Source: Pelecanus crispus (Eukaryota; Chordata; Aves; Pelecaniformes; Pelecanidae). From it: a stretch of 64,000 bases of DNA. The DNA lies in the NCBI RefSeq assembly GCF_030463565.1, contig NC_134648.1:74974513-75038512 (forward strand), given 5' to 3'. The translations under genes were made by a program, and so were the position numbers. This document shows, piece after piece, positions 39,334 through 52,546 of this stretch. Below the pieces are notes generated by a model. That model ran no database searches and had not been told where the DNA came from. It saw only the letters and a list, made by a program, of their open reading frames with translations. Position 1 is the first letter of the stretch. Every line of letters begins with the position of its first letter.

Positions 39334-40382
39334 AAATGCCATGTACTCATAGTTTTGGCCCAACTATTTTGGCAGTAGCATTTCAAAGAACATACGCTGT
39401 GCAAACCAGCTTGCTGCATCCGAAGCAGCTTCAATGCTGCCCAGAGGACCCTGCTCAGACCTCAGCTCCAGCTACGAGCTCGGCTCTGGGCTGCCTGCAA
39501 ACTCAGATGTAGGTTATAAATTTAAATTTTGTCTTTTAAGAAATTCATACAGTCTAGTACCGTTGATATCAAAGCAACTGGATGTAAATTTGTTATTCAG
39601 TATGTATTTTCTTGTTTAAAATAACTCTGAAGGGATGACTAAATTACTTTTCATTCCAGCTTGGGTTTATGACTTTCTCAAACATCACATAGATGCATTT
39701 GCCTGCCTCTGTGGTTTTTTTTTTCTCACCCCTCCAAGGTCAGGAAGCATTTTTAGTCCAAGTTTACTCGTAAACAGCCAGGGATGCAGGATTTTTAGTA
39801 TTTTACAACAAAATATCTGTAATAAACAACATGACTGTCAAAAGTTTCTGAGCAGAACTAAAAGTAAAATGTTAAAGAAATTCATCACAACGCGTTTCCA
39901 GCCCAGAGTAAGCTCTCATTCAACCCCACGCAAGGTCTCGGACCAGTCGATAATGCCGATGGCTGCCACAGCCCAGCCGAGAGCAGCCAGGCGCTGCCTT
40001 TCACACGATGCCATAACCAGGGGACGCACCAGCTGCTCTCACCTGGCCTGGCGTCGGGGCCATATGGCAACTCACAGCACAAGATTAATTTCTTGGACTC
40101 GAATGCAGCAGGAAAAAATGAGCCTGTGCAGACTAACAGGTCCAGCAGCGCGGTGACCTTGCTTGTTCCCTTCATTAGAAGTAAGGTGGTACCTTCCCCA
40201 AAAATGAAGAGGAACAACTAGTGGAAAGCCAGCTCATCTCTACAGACAGGCTAGATTCAGGGGACGTGACGGTACTAGAAACAAGTCAGGAGGATAAGTC
40301 ACCACATAATTTCTTGCCGAGGCTCACGCGGGTGAAGCGTTTAACATAACCATGCAAGCACAACTGCGTCTTCCTTCTAGTC
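39334..40382. other. Unique AT-rich DNA
   Basis: No recognised repeat. A 173-aa plus frame (39635-40156) has no known domain and no splice support, and looks like a chance frame. Confidence 0.5.
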
Positions 40383-40920
40383 TGTCATGGCTCAGCCCCA
40401 GCCCCAGCTCAGCACCACGCAGCCATCGCTCACTGCCCCGCCCCCATGGGATGGGGGAGAGAATCGGAGGAGTGGGAGTGAGAAACACTCCTGGGCTGAG
40501 GTAAGAACAGGTTAATAAGTGAAATAAAGTAAAATAGTAATGATAACAATAACAATATCCAAAGCAAGTGCTGCCCAATGGAATTGCTCCCCACCCGCCG
40601 ACCCATGCCCAGCCAGTTCCCAGCAGCGATCGCTGCTCCCCGGCCAACCCCCCCAGTTTCCATACTGCCCATGACGCCGGATGGTATGGAATGGCCCTTG
40701 GGGCAGTTGGGATCAACTGTTCTGGCTGTGCCCCCTCCCAGCTCCCTGTGCCCCTGGCAGAGCAGGGGAAGCTGAAAAGCCCTTGCCTGGTGTCAGCACT
40801 GCTCAGCACCAACTAAACCATCAGCGTGTGATCAGCATTGTTCCCATCCTAAATCCAAAGCACAGCACTGTGCCTGCTGCTGGGAAGAAAATTAACTCTA
40901 TCCCAGCCGCCAGCAGGACA
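40383..40920 (-). mobile_element. Solo LTR, ERVL-like (copy 3)
   Basis: A 538-bp LTR in minus orientation flanked by a perfect 5-bp direct repeat TAGTC (40378-40382 and 40921-40925). It has the same TG...CA ends and internal order as the other copies. The simple AT-rich stretch at 40520-40560 is shorter than in copies 2 and 4. No adjoining retroviral genes. Confidence 0.95.
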
Positions 40921-41860
40921 TAGTCCCAGCCCAGCTGTTTGGTCTCAACCACCCTCTGCCCCCACACATCTGCCGGTCCCTCCTCCAGCCCAGCACCGAG
41001 GCAGGATGATCGCTGCAGCCCTGCTCATCCGGCAGCACTGCCTCCTGCCCAGGAACATTCATTCACTGGCACCCCGTGCCCATGTCAGGGGACCGCAGAG
41101 ACTGCAGGTGACACTAGAAGTACAGGTGACAAACTCAACGCCCGGAGTGTTTTGTCTCTCCCTTGCATCACCATTTTTGCCAAGTTTGAGTCTCCTATCA
41201 CCAGAAGAAGTGCTAGGGGAAAATCTCACTTTAGCTTAGTGAAGCCACTGAAGGCAAAAGCCCACACGTGAAAAAGCATTTCAGTGGTGATTTATTTTTG
41301 TAACACATTTGGATGGGAAAAATGCATTTGCAATGACTTTGGTATCAGTGAGAACAAGAGTAGGAAATGTAAGAGAATTGAAGAGGTTCCAGCCAGCAAA
41401 GGGACTGGAAAAAAACATGTTCTTTTAAAAAAAAAATACATATATACACACACAAATGAGTTGGTTATCCCACTTTTGAAATAACTGAGACCGCTGTCAG
41501 GGGAAGGCTCCAAGTACCCTTGCTAAAATATGCGAACTGCTTCTCACGTAAATCTCCTTTTTTCACTGCCTCATTGATTCTGAATAGGGTGAAAGATGAA
41601 TAATGCTAAGAGAAATTTAAAGCAGAGGAAGATATACCAAACAGGAAAAACTAAACAACCTTTTCGGGGCGGGGGGGATGAGATGAAGAAGAGAGCTGTT
41701 AAAAGACAACAATTTCTTTTTTCACATCAAATAGTTACATTCACCATAGAGATAATCTGGAAAAGCAGAAAGAAACACCAGTTCCTCCTGCTTACTCTAG
41801 TATTTCTTCAATATTTTTATTGCCTCAGACATGGGCCTGCTAGGGGGAGAGGCTTGATAT
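40921..41860. other. Unique DNA between LTR copy 3 and a CR1 tail
   Basis: No recognised gene. An A-rich and TATACACACA stretch lies at 41420-41455. Confidence 0.5.
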
Positions 41861-42022
41861 CCTGGAAGTGTTCAAAAAACGGGCAGAGGTGGCACTTGGG
41901 GACATGGTTCAGTCTGGTCTGCCCTTGACTGGTTTAGTGTGGGCTTGGTAGTGTAGGTTAATGGTTGGACTGGATGATCTTAAAGGGCTTTTCCAACCTG
42001 AACCATTCTGTGATTCTACGAT
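41861..42022 (+). mobile_element. CR1 LINE, short 3' end
   Basis: The last ~160 bp of a plus-strand CR1, starting at CCTGGAAGTGTTCAAAAAAC and ending in decayed octamers (ATTCTGTGATTCTACG). It has the same subfamily 3' segment as the other copies. It is more strongly 5'-truncated than most. Confidence 0.93.
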
Positions 42023-45000
42023 ATGAATAGCCACAGCGTGAACTACAGCCTATTCAATGGCAGCTGTCAGTAAGAAGGTACCAAGCGAGAAACCTGGTCC
42101 CTGGCCCGCCGGCTGCTGGCGTGGCGTGGCGCGGGTCAGGCAGCCCCCAGCCGCGGGTTAATGCTCGGAGGTGGTGGTGGTGGGTGGGTGCTCTCCCCAT
42201 CACCTCCTCCCCGCCCCTGCCAGCCTCCTGGGAAGCACCCGCTTGGGCCACGCTCCAAGGACACCCCGAGGCAGCAACCCGGCACAGCTGGGCTTCGTCC
42301 TCACCCGTCACGCCCAGCAAGACGGCCGGGGCCTCTCAGGGTGGGCTTCAGCAGGGTAACAGGAGCAGAACCGGACAGCTCCCTCTTCACAGCCCTCCCA
42401 CCCTTTCCTTGGACACTACCAGGCTATCAGCTGTGTCTCTCTTTTGCTGTGCTCCAAAGCATCTGGCTGCTCAGCAGCATGCAAATGCAGTGGCATCTCA
42501 CACCCCTGCTGGGAAAAAACAGCAAAGATTTAAGGTAAAAACATACTGTTAAAGTGTTGCAGGTTCCCCCCGCCACCACCCTTTTTGTTTTCCTTTAAAG
42601 CATCAGTATGGGCTTGGAAACTGGAATGCATCTGCCTGGTTCAAAGGTGGACTGGATTTTACTATTTCACCACGCAAGGATGGGATCTACCAGAAAAACC
42701 CTTCTTACTCTATCCTTAGTTTCTCCACATAAAAAAAAAACATTACCAACATCTGCTCAATTCTCTTTTTAAATCACTTTAAGGAATCACAGGGATTTGG
42801 GTTTTCGAAGACCCCTCCATCCCAGCCACCCGAGGCAGACAGGAGGCACCAACAGCTCCCGCCCTGGGGCCGGGGGTGCCCAGCCAGGGCAAGGTCGCTG
42901 CCAGAGCCGGACCACGCTTCCCACAGGATGCAGAGACGACGAGCCATGAGGGATTCTTCTTAATGAACTGGCCAAGGGGAGAGAGGGAGGGAGCTTATTA
43001 AAATAGAAATCCTGGGCAACTTCACTGTGAAATCTGTTAGGCGGAAGAAAACTATCATGATTGAGCACCCACTCAGTATTCACCGCTGCCTTCCTGCACT
43101 CGGCTTCACAGTGGCCAGCGCTGCTGCGAATGGTAATAAGTATTTTATCGTAAGTGACAGTCACTGGCTGTTGTTTCATGCCACAAATCTGCTTTATATA
43201 AAGCAGGAGGAAAATGCCTGAAGAATTGCAAATGCCTTTTGATAAGATTCCCACAAGAGCCTATTAAGGACACTTGATTTTGCTCCGCAGTTATTATTGA
43301 CATTAGAACCAAGCGGGAGGAACAACTGAAGTGGCAGCGAGTACATCCCCAGCGGAGCAGACGCATCCCGAACCCAAGAGTGGTGGAAGGACAGAGCACG
43401 GCGAGCGGAGGCAGCTTCCAAGGCCGTTCCTTAAACGCACAGGGAAGCGAAACGTGGGGCTACCGTGCTTGCACAGCCCAGGGCAGTTCTGCCGTGCCAG
43501 AGGAAAACTCCTCTGTCCGGCGGGATAAACGCAGAGCCCGGGAGCCTCCAGCCTGGAGAAGTGACACGAGCTGGCAGCCAGCTGCGCGATGACCGCGCCT
43601 GCTCTCAGAGTGCAACAGCAGCGCACCACACGCGCTCGCCTTGCTGCCAGCGCCGTTTCGTGACATTGAAAGAAGAACCCCAAGACTCGCCCCTGGTCTT
43701 CGTAACATTTCCTGCAATGGTTTCCTTACGCTTGTAGTCACTGTCAGCATCTTCCAAACCAGCCCAAGGTGACATGTTGTAGCTGGAATAGTGAAACACG
43801 GCAAGGGAAAGCCTTTTTAACCAAAGGGTAGCACGTGCCCCGTACGTGCTCAGTAACAGGATAATTTGGTAGCGGGGTCTCTTGTTTTACTGCACCGTAA
43901 GTGCCTACTTATGCACATTTGTCTCCTGAAGAGAAAACCACCATTCTCTTAGCAGCTGAACTCCTCTTTTCCATCCATTCCTTCAAAAGGGATTGCTAAT
44001 GTGATTTAAGGCTCTTTTCCTCTAGATGCACCTGAAGGAAACCTTGTAGGTGGCACAGTGGGACAAGAGGCTCCATCCCCTGACTTGCTCATTTTGCGTG
44101 CTGGGCAAAATAGCTGCTTAAAAGCAGCGAAGGCAAGTGCAATGGGTTCATGAAAAGAGAAGAGACACTCAGTTCATTTGGCTTCCTTCCAAAGTTAGAA
44201 TGTTTCTGTTTAGAGGGAAGTACTTTTTCTTCGCAGAGAATGACAGAATCACAGGAAACGGCCTCAGAGCCCCCGGCGAGCCCCCTGCCCAGGCAGGCCC
44301 TGTGCCGTTCCTGGCGCAGGTGTCCACCCTGGAAGCAGCCTGCTGAAGGCCTGGCAGCGCTGCAGGGCGAGCAGCCCCAGGCCCCAGCCCCACCACCTCG
44401 GGCAGTTCCCCATTTTCTACCCTGGGCCGCCTGCTCTGCACACCCATGATGCGTCTCCCCGTCCCTCGGAGACACCGAGCGCATTACTCCTTTCCTCTTT
44501 CAATCACCATCCCTCCTCTTCCTTAATACACGTTTCAAGACTATTAGCATATTTGATAGCGCTCAGTCCCAACGTGTCACTTCTTGGTTTATATTTAATC
44601 CAAAAATTAAGTCATCTGCTCTTTCCTGAGAGACAATTTTTATAGATGGCTAATCGTGCCACCCCCGGACCCCCCCAGCCTGCCCACCAGATGTTAGAGG
44701 GAGGCAGCGCTGGAGCTGCAGCGCAAGGGGAAGGCCCTGGGGAGCAGAGGCGAGCCGCCCGCCCGCCCGGCAAGCCCGCAGCCTCCGTGGCGCGTGCCCT
44801 CGCTGCCGTGCAGGATCCCCAGCACTGCTGCACATCCCGCCAGCCCGTGCAATGCAGCTGCCGCAGCACTCCGCAACTCTGCTCCTCGCGCTGCTTCCCT
44901 TAGGTCTGCCGCCATCGGCGGGCTCGCAGACGTGCCGCCCGGCATCAGCCAGAGCTCTCACCCTCAGCGCAAAGCGCAGGCTGCGCTCACCAGCCACAGC

Positions 45001-46490
45001 AAGCAGCTCCCAGCAATCGGGCAGCCCTTCCCTCTACAGCGCAAGCCTGGCGCCCCGTCAGGCTCACGGTCCAGGGCTTTGCACGCACTCTTGCTTATGC
45101 CAGCTCCGGGTCGGGGCAGGGGTCATTCTTTTGGGGACAGGGTGCGGAAGCATCCATCTCCCATCGCCAGCCAGCCCTGCCTGCGACTCCCACCCAGCAG
45201 CAGTGGGAGCAGGATGACTCCCGCAGGAGGGCAGTCAGCCGAGCATCCAGCCGGCGCTGCAAACCCAGCTCCTGCCAGAAGCTGGGAAGGCCAGCCCCAG
45301 ACGAAGCCTGCACCCGGCGAGCAGGGGGCTGTGTTTTGCCAGCCGCACCCGTCAGCGCTCCAGGGACACGGCGGCAACAAAACCCACACGTTCCTCCGAC
45401 ACAAAAATACCTCTGCGTGGGCTGAGCCGCGCAAACGCTCCTTCCGCACCAGCATCCGCACCGTCACGACAGGCAGGCGAGACGTAAAAATAGCACTCCC
45501 CATCTCCCGGTGCCCCTCTCCAGGCTGGGAGCTCAGTCTGCCAGGGGGGCCGAGCGGCTGATCCAGCGCTGCGAGCGGAGGGGACGCGGGCACTCCTGCC
45601 CCTGCGCTGCACGCCGTGCCCATGCGTCTGCTGCCGGCGAGGCAGGGCTGCGGGCACGCAGCGGGGGACCAGCACCCCCCGGGCAACTGAGCTCTGCTTG
45701 GCATCAGCCAACACAGGTCACCTTGGTGGTGTGGAGACAAAGCCAATATTTAATGCCACTGTAGGAAAACAGTTCATCTCTGAGTTGCACCAGGTATTGG
45801 CTAAAAAGGCAAAACAGAATAGAAAGAGGGGAACTGTATTCTGAAAGACTTCAAAACTGGCACTTCATTTCTGTTCAGAAGCTGAACCCTAAGCCTGTCT
45901 AAAGTTGGCGTTACAGCAGCGAGACAGAGTCCACAGGAACAAGGAAAAGATGAAGGAAACCCTTTTACCTAAGTGTGCACATACAACCCTCCACGCACCT
46001 TCTGCAAGTCTCTGCTGTGCCATCCTTTGTTCTGCTTTGACCCACGCAGCATTTAGGGCAATGCTCAAATACATTCAGGCCCTTTTTTCCCTCATCACAA
46101 GGAACCGTTGCAATACACACGGGCCATCAGGGCAACAGCAGCATGCAGAGAGGAGCCGCTGCCAGCAGCGCTGCTGGCCCAGGCCTCGCGGGTCAGCCAG
46201 GGTAGGAGGGCTCGGTGCCAGGGACAGGCTGCACAAGGCAATGCCTCTGCCAGCTCCCATGCAGACCCCAGGCCGAAACTGCCTCTCCCCTGGAGCTGAG
46301 CACCGAGGGCAAGGGGCCAGAGCCTTTCCTGTCATCTCCCCAGGGTCTGTTCCTCTGGCCTCCCCTGCTCCCCAGCGTGGCATTTATCACAACACTTAGC
46401 ACAGAGTTTGGTATTGCTAACACTGAGCGGAGAGGGACCCTAAGAGAGCCCTTTGCAGCACTGCCTGGCAGGATGCTGCACAAGCCCTTT
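42023..46490. other. Unique DNA with a CpG-rich part
   Basis: No recognised gene. 42.1-42.5 kb and 44.2-45.7 kb are GC-rich with overlapping frames on both strands (up to 255 aa plus at 44794-45561 and 207 aa minus at 45123-45746). None shows a known domain. The strongest CpG cluster is listed separately. A CAGAATCACAGG word near 44247 is too short to call a CR1 tail. Confidence 0.45.
45410..45690. promoter_or_regulatory. CpG island, no assigned gene
   Basis: About 26 CpG in ~270 bp by eye, within a wider GC-rich region starting near 44.65 kb. It could mark a promoter or first exon, but no start site or exon is identifiable. Confidence 0.5.
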
Positions 46491-47035
46491 TGTCCTGGTT
46501 TCGGCTGGGATAGAGTTAATTTTCTTCCCAGTAGCAGGCACAGTGCTGTGGTTTGGATTTAGTAGGAGAAGAATGCTGATAACACGCTGATGGTTTAGTT
46601 GTTGCTCAGTGCTGCTTATGCCAGGCAAGGACTTTTCAGCTCCCCATGCTCTGCCAGGGGCACAAGAAGCTGGGAGGGGGCACAGCCAGAACAGTTGATC
46701 CCAACTGCCCCAAGGGCCATTCCATACCATACGGCGTCATGGGCAGTATGGAAACTGGGGGGGTTGGCCGGGGAGCAGCGATCGCTGCTGGGAACTGGCT
46801 GGGCATCGGTCGGCGGGTGGGGAGCAATTGCATTGGGCAGCACTTGCTTTGGATATCATTATTATTATCATTATTATATTGTTGTTATTATCATTACTAT
46901 TTTACTTTATTTCAATTATTAAACTGTTCTTATCTGAGCCCAGGAGTGTTTCTCACTCTCACTCCTCCGATTCTCTCCCCCATCCCCTCAGGGCAGGGGC
47001 AGTGAGCGATGGCTGCGTGGTGCTGAGCCACGACA
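46491..47035 (+). mobile_element. Solo LTR, ERVL-like (copy 4)
   Basis: A 545-bp LTR in plus orientation, TGTCCTGGTTTCGGCTGGGA ... CCACGACA, flanked by a perfect 5-bp direct repeat CCTTT (46486-46490 and 47036-47040). The internal (TTATTA)-type stretch is at 46857-46920. Its 3' end lacks a ~14-bp piece (a second GCTGAGC-containing segment) present in copy 1. No adjoining retroviral genes. Confidence 0.96.
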
Positions 47036-50000
47036 CCTTTCCTGGCAGGGGCACAGAAGCAAGAGCCTGCCCTGGCTCTGAACTCACATCTCCCCCAAAG
47101 AGCAAGAACTGCAGTGTTTGCTCTGCACCATGCAAACATTCAGCAGCGAGTGCATTTCATAAACTCCATCTGCCGACACGCAACAGCGGCTTCTGCTGCT
47201 GTTTATTTATAAGAGGGGTGAAGGTAGAAAGTATTTAGCAGCTGGATGGGTTTTCATGGAGCAAACACAGAAAGAGCAGAGCAGAACAAAGTGCATGACT
47301 TACCCAGCACAACTGAGTAAGATGCACCGAGTGTCCCAAGCCCAATGGCAGTCTGAGGGGACCTGCCTGCATGTCTCATGCTCAACAAAAGGTCAGGGTT
47401 TGCTACTGCGTGGGCAGAGGAAAGGAAATCTCAGAGTCGGCGTGTCTACATAGAACACCAAGTCAGCTGTTGCAGCCCTGGCGAGGAGATGTCCACATGC
47501 ATACTTGCTGTTGCAGTTTCCTTCAGCCTGATCCCTGGTAGCCTGGCCAAACAGCACACCTTGCCGTGAGCACGTGGGTGCAATCTGTGTAGGAGCCCTG
47601 CACGTGTGTGCGTCCAGTGCCCAAGGCTCAGACCTGCTCAGACCAGTGAGCCCAGCAGCAACACCCAACGCTCCCCGCACCCAGGCTGAGCCCCGCAGCC
47701 TGGCAGCAGGCACCTGGGAGGCAGCCCCAGGGACGCTTGCAGCTGGGGCCAGAAAGCCCCAGCATGAGAGTGCCCATCTGTCCGACAAAAAAAAGTATGT
47801 AGGATCAAACACTGGCTTTCCTCCAGCCTCCATCAGCTGAGGAGCTTCCAGCAATGAAGAGCTTGTCGGGAACTCTGCACGGAGCAGCTGGCTGCGCACC
47901 GACTGACCGAGCCGTGGGGTGCGAGCCCCTGGGCTCTGCCCATGCTCACCCAGCACCCAGGACTCCGGTTTCAGGGGCACCATGGAAATACTTCACAAAG
48001 CTAGAGAAACGAGCCGCATGCTCCCTCCTTCTGGGTCACACACCCCTCCTCGTGTACCAGTGCTCTGACAGGGCTGTGTACGTGCAGCGTGTACTCATGC
48101 TTCTGCAGTCATTAGTTCGTAAGCAGACAAAGCATGCTTGTGTGGGAGGCCCAGCTAAAGGTTGCACTAGTTTTTGTAACAGAGATCTGTATTTTAGACC
48201 TAAGCATGGAATAAATACACATTTATCTTGGTTTCAAAAGATCACACGATTTTGTTAATCTAGGAAGAACAATTAACCTATAGCTGCATTTATGTGGTAA
48301 TTTTGAGTGTAAACAGGTAGTGAAAGAGGTTTAACATCAGCAGCTCTCACACTACACTATCAGAGCCAGCTGCGTGTTTCCTGGCATCCCAGCTGCACCG
48401 GGCAGCAGCCCTCCCTCCAGCTGCAGCTCTGCCGGGGCGCTCCGCACTGATCCTTCACAGTGCCACAGCAGCAGTAAGGAAACTGCGTTCTTGTGCAAGG
48501 TTATTTCTGAATGTTTCTATTTACCAAGTCCTCCCCTCAGTATCATAAAAGTTATAGAGCATTTCCGTGTGTTCTGAAGCATTTAGGGATGAAGCTAGCA
48601 GGCATGACCCCACAGCTGAATCACACCAAAACCAGCGTGCCCTTACTGCAGAAGAAAAGCCTCCACTCTTCACCTGCGTCGCATTTTAGATCTTATTTTA
48701 GCATCTGCATTTCAGATCCCTGACCAGCTAGGGCTGGAAAGGGACTGATGATCCACCATTAACCACAGCAACAGGAACACAACCATTGCCACCAGCAGCA
48801 CGCGGTGATGAACTGGGAGGTCCTCCCCAAGACCCTGCCTGTCCCACCAGCCTCCTCTGCACTTCAAGCCAGACTTTGCCTTAGGGACAGCATGCCCAGA
48901 GCTGGTGTTAATTACTGCACTGCAGCCACCGGCACGCCCTGTGCCACAGCCCAGCAGCAGTGTTCTGAGGTCGTGCACTGCCAGCAGACCCAGGCACCGT
49001 GTTCAGTGCCAGCAAACAGGAGCAGATTTCTCCACGCAGTCTCCCCCCACACCCTCTCATGCACTGCAAACCAAAGGCAGTGGTTTACAGCAGGCAGCCT
49101 GAACCAAGGGGCTGGTGCTGTACTTTTGCTGGTGCAGCACTATCTGCTGCATTTAACCCATCATTTATTAGTCAAATTCCTGTTTCCTACATCTAAAGCA
49201 CTCAGTAACATGTTCTACAGTGCCATCAGGCAAGGGACACAGGAATGTGGGACAGCACACCCAACGCTGTTGGAAATTGAGAGCAGGGCAGGCACACACA
49301 GCTCCAGCATGCCCGTGTCCCTCGGGCAAAGTCGGTGCATGATTAATAATGCTGCCTCTATTTCCAGATGAGAAACAGATTCAGCTCTTCTATATTGCAG
49401 GGATTTTTTTTTTAAAGTTCAGTTTATTGCAGCCTGTCAAAAATGTTATTTGCAATTTGTACCCTGCTGTATCACTTTGAAGTATAACCTGCATCTTCAC
49501 ATACAAGCTAGACTAGTTATTTGTTCATTTAATGTTAGGGAGTAATAGGGACAGAAAAAGATACTTGTGCACTACATTTATCTACTACATCAGCAAAAAT
49601 ACACAAATATATTTCAACCCTATTTAAAATGCAGCATTGTTATTCAACAGTTACAGACAAAAGTTTATCCAGCACAAGTAGCAGGAACTACAACGCAGCA
49701 TATTCTAAAATAGCAGTCCTCACAGTTGTGCTTTATAGCACGATTATTCTCCAGAGATGACTCTAATTGTGGTGTCAGATATATTCACTATTTAATGACT
49801 TCAAAAGCTTCACAGCACGCAGCTGGCAAGGCTCTGCAGAGCGTACGAGCACCGAGCACCCAGGGACTGTCACTGCACCGAGAGCCTTTCCTTCGGCTGC
49901 CTGCCCTCCTCTACTGTTTTGAGCTGTGTGTGAGGACTGTCAGGTCAATCTGAACCCCTGGTTAGATTTTATAAAGAAAGAACCTTTGTCAGAAAGCTAA

Positions 50001-52462
50001 AGGTTTTTTTTTTTTTTACTTCAATAATGTTTTCAATGTAATTACAAAATAAATGTTCTTTTAAGTGTTTGCCTTCCACCTACCTGTTATAACTGGCTTC
50101 AACCTGACAAAAATGCTAGACACACATACTTGAATTTAAATTTTCTCTGGTTTCAGTGAACTGCACAACAAACAACATACTTGTAGGGAAAAAAAAAAAT
50201 CTTTCCTCTGAAGGGGTTGTGAAGGCTGGAGGTTTCAGAGGAGAGCACATCAGCAGTAAGCACAGAGCACTGCACAGCCAGACAAGCTGCGTGGGCAGCG
50301 TGCCCTGGAGACCAAAACACTCCTGAGAAGCAAGCACGGACTGCAGCCGGCTTCGCGGTCACGGTGAGATGCAGCCAGCATGCAGGGTGCAAGAGGAGGG
50401 ACTGGCACAGGAGCTGGTGCCTGCGGACCTGTGCCCAGGGGTGTGCCTGCCAGGCGGGGCCCTTCTCACCGCCCCGCTGAGCCCCGTGCCCGCAGCCCCG
50501 ACACCCTCCCAAGAGATCAAAGAAAGTAAAAAAAAAACCCAAGAAAACCACAGGAGAACGGCCCCTCACCCCACTCTTTTGCAGCCAAGGAGACAAAGAC
50601 TCAGCAGGGTGTTTGCTTGGCTGGGGAAAGCACCAGACATCAGGAGTCCTGCGTTCCTAGAACTGAATCCCGCTCAGAAACAAAAGCTCAACAGCCTTAG
50701 ACCATCCCACCAAACAGGGGAACGGAGCCCACCTAGCCTGAGGCTAAAGCCCAGACAGAGCTGTTGCTGTCGCACAGAGCAGTTTGTCTGTGAAGCACCT
50801 GAAAGAGCTGCTTAGCAGAGCCAGGAGCCCCCATGCCCGCACAAGAAACCACACTGCCATGGACCTTCAGCTTCCCACAATCTATGAGCATCCAAAAATC
50901 CAGAAGTTTTGTCAACTTCTGTATAAAAAAAACCACCCCTACGCTACTGGCAGCAGACCTGCTTTTGAACATTGCCTTTGGCAGAGCTCTAGGCTCTGCA
51001 GGGTTGCACAAGCCACCTCCTGGCAGGGCTCAGCTTCACTGAGCTGCATGGCACGAGGAGTCACCGACATGCCAGGGACCCCCCAAGCCGGGGCACAGCC
51101 CCCCAGCACCCACGGGGTCAGGGCTCCACTAGCACCAAAACACATGGAAGCAAGAAGCTGCTGGCAGGAGAGAGCAGGACTGCCTCCCCAAGCAATACGG
51201 AGCTGCAGAGCCCGCTCCCGGACACACAAACCAGACTGGAGACGGCTGTGCTGGCCATAGCTGGGCTTGGGGGCTCTAGAGCAGCTGGAAAGAAGCTGAT
51301 CGCACAAACCCATCCAAAGCATCAACACTGTGTGTGCTTTCCTGCCTGCCCATGCAGCACCGCACAAGTCAGAGCCACCCCCAGGCTTTGGGGCTGCTTT
51401 CCTTCCTCCGGCACAGGCAGCACTTGTGCAGGGCTCAACACCTGCCCCTGCGGGAGAGGCTGTGCAGGACATGCTCTGGGATGGCTTCTCTTCCTTTTTA
51501 TAACTTGCCCTTTCATCCCAGCAAAGCAGACAAACTCCTCTCATGCATTAAGCTGCTCCTTGGCAGCCTCTGTAGGTTAACCCCAGTGCTGCTCCTGGCC
51601 CAGCTTCACAAATAAAATCAAATGCAGCCCCTCCACCCCACCCCTCTTCCTTATTTCCCTCCCTAGGCCCAGCTGGGCCGCTTTTATACGAGGTTGCTGG
51701 TGAGCTGGTCTGCAGGCTGGGAGGGCGGACAGCTGGTTTGTCATCCTCATCTCTCCAGCTGCAGGAGGCACCGCTCGTTGGCTGGCATTAGGCTTCATCG
51801 CCCTAGGACAAGGCCAGTCAGCGTGAAACCCTGGGAGAAAACACAAGTGCACGTTTGGTATTTTGGAGGTACTTTTGATGGAGCATGTGCTTCGCTTTGC
51901 AGTGGGTGACCCTCTCTGCCAAGATCTGCCGGGGCTGCGGAGACCCAGTGTCACGGCATGGGAGCCGGCGGGGTGGAGAGGGGCACCCACGTCTCCTGCG
52001 GACTGAAATAACAGAGACAGTGAGTTATGTGCCAAGGCAGGGGGTGACTGCACCGGTGGCAGATGTCCTCGGAAAGCTGGCTGTCAGCTGGCTCTGATAT
52101 AAAGGACTTGCCTTCCCCCCTCCCGTGCAGGGAGGGCCACAAACGGCAAACAGCAATGGGAGGGGAAGAGCCCCGCTGCTGCAGGCGCTGCTGGTGATGC
52201 TGCATTCGCTTTACTGCTGATTCAGACCCAGACTCACACCATATCTGGGCAGGACCTTGGAAGGCAAGGGGAGGACTTCCAAGAAATTCCCTAAGTCTGT
52301 GCCAGCCCGGGAGAGGCTCCCAGCCCCACGCCAGCCCCATGGTGGCCATCGTGCTGCTGCTGGCGAAGGCTGCTGTTGTCCTTTGTCTTAAAAAGACACT
52401 TACCAAAGGTCCTATAAAAGAGGCCTGAGATGCATCAGCACTGATTTACAGCACAGGAAGAT
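47036..52462. other. Unique non-coding DNA
   Basis: No recognised gene or repeat. GC-rich pockets at 47.6-48.0, 48.8-49.1, 50.2-50.5 and 51.0-51.5 kb give overlapping frames on both strands (up to 201 aa). A 12-nt T run lies near 50007-50018. 49.3-49.7 kb is AT-rich. Confidence 0.45.
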
Positions 52463-52546
52463 AGAATCATGGAATCACAGAATCGTTTAGGTTGGAAAAG
52501 ACCTTTAAGATCATCCAGTCCAACCATTAACCTAACATTACCAAAT
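52463..52546 (-). mobile_element. CR1 LINE, 3' tail fragment only
   Basis: An ~84-bp minus-strand fragment: decayed octamers (ATAGAATCATGGAATCACAG) followed by the conserved CR1 3' segment (GGTTGGAAAAGACCTTTAAG). It stops before the coding part, making it the shortest copy in the window. Confidence 0.92.

Noticed and set aside
44230..44260. An AATGACAGAATCACAGG word resembling a CR1 tail
   Set aside because: Too short and not followed by the conserved CR1 3' segment.
33412..47035. A single large provirus bounded by the two plus-oriented LTRs
   Set aside because: The interval is ~13 kb with no gag, pol or env-like sequence, and copy 4 has its own perfect target duplication, so the LTRs are independent solo copies.
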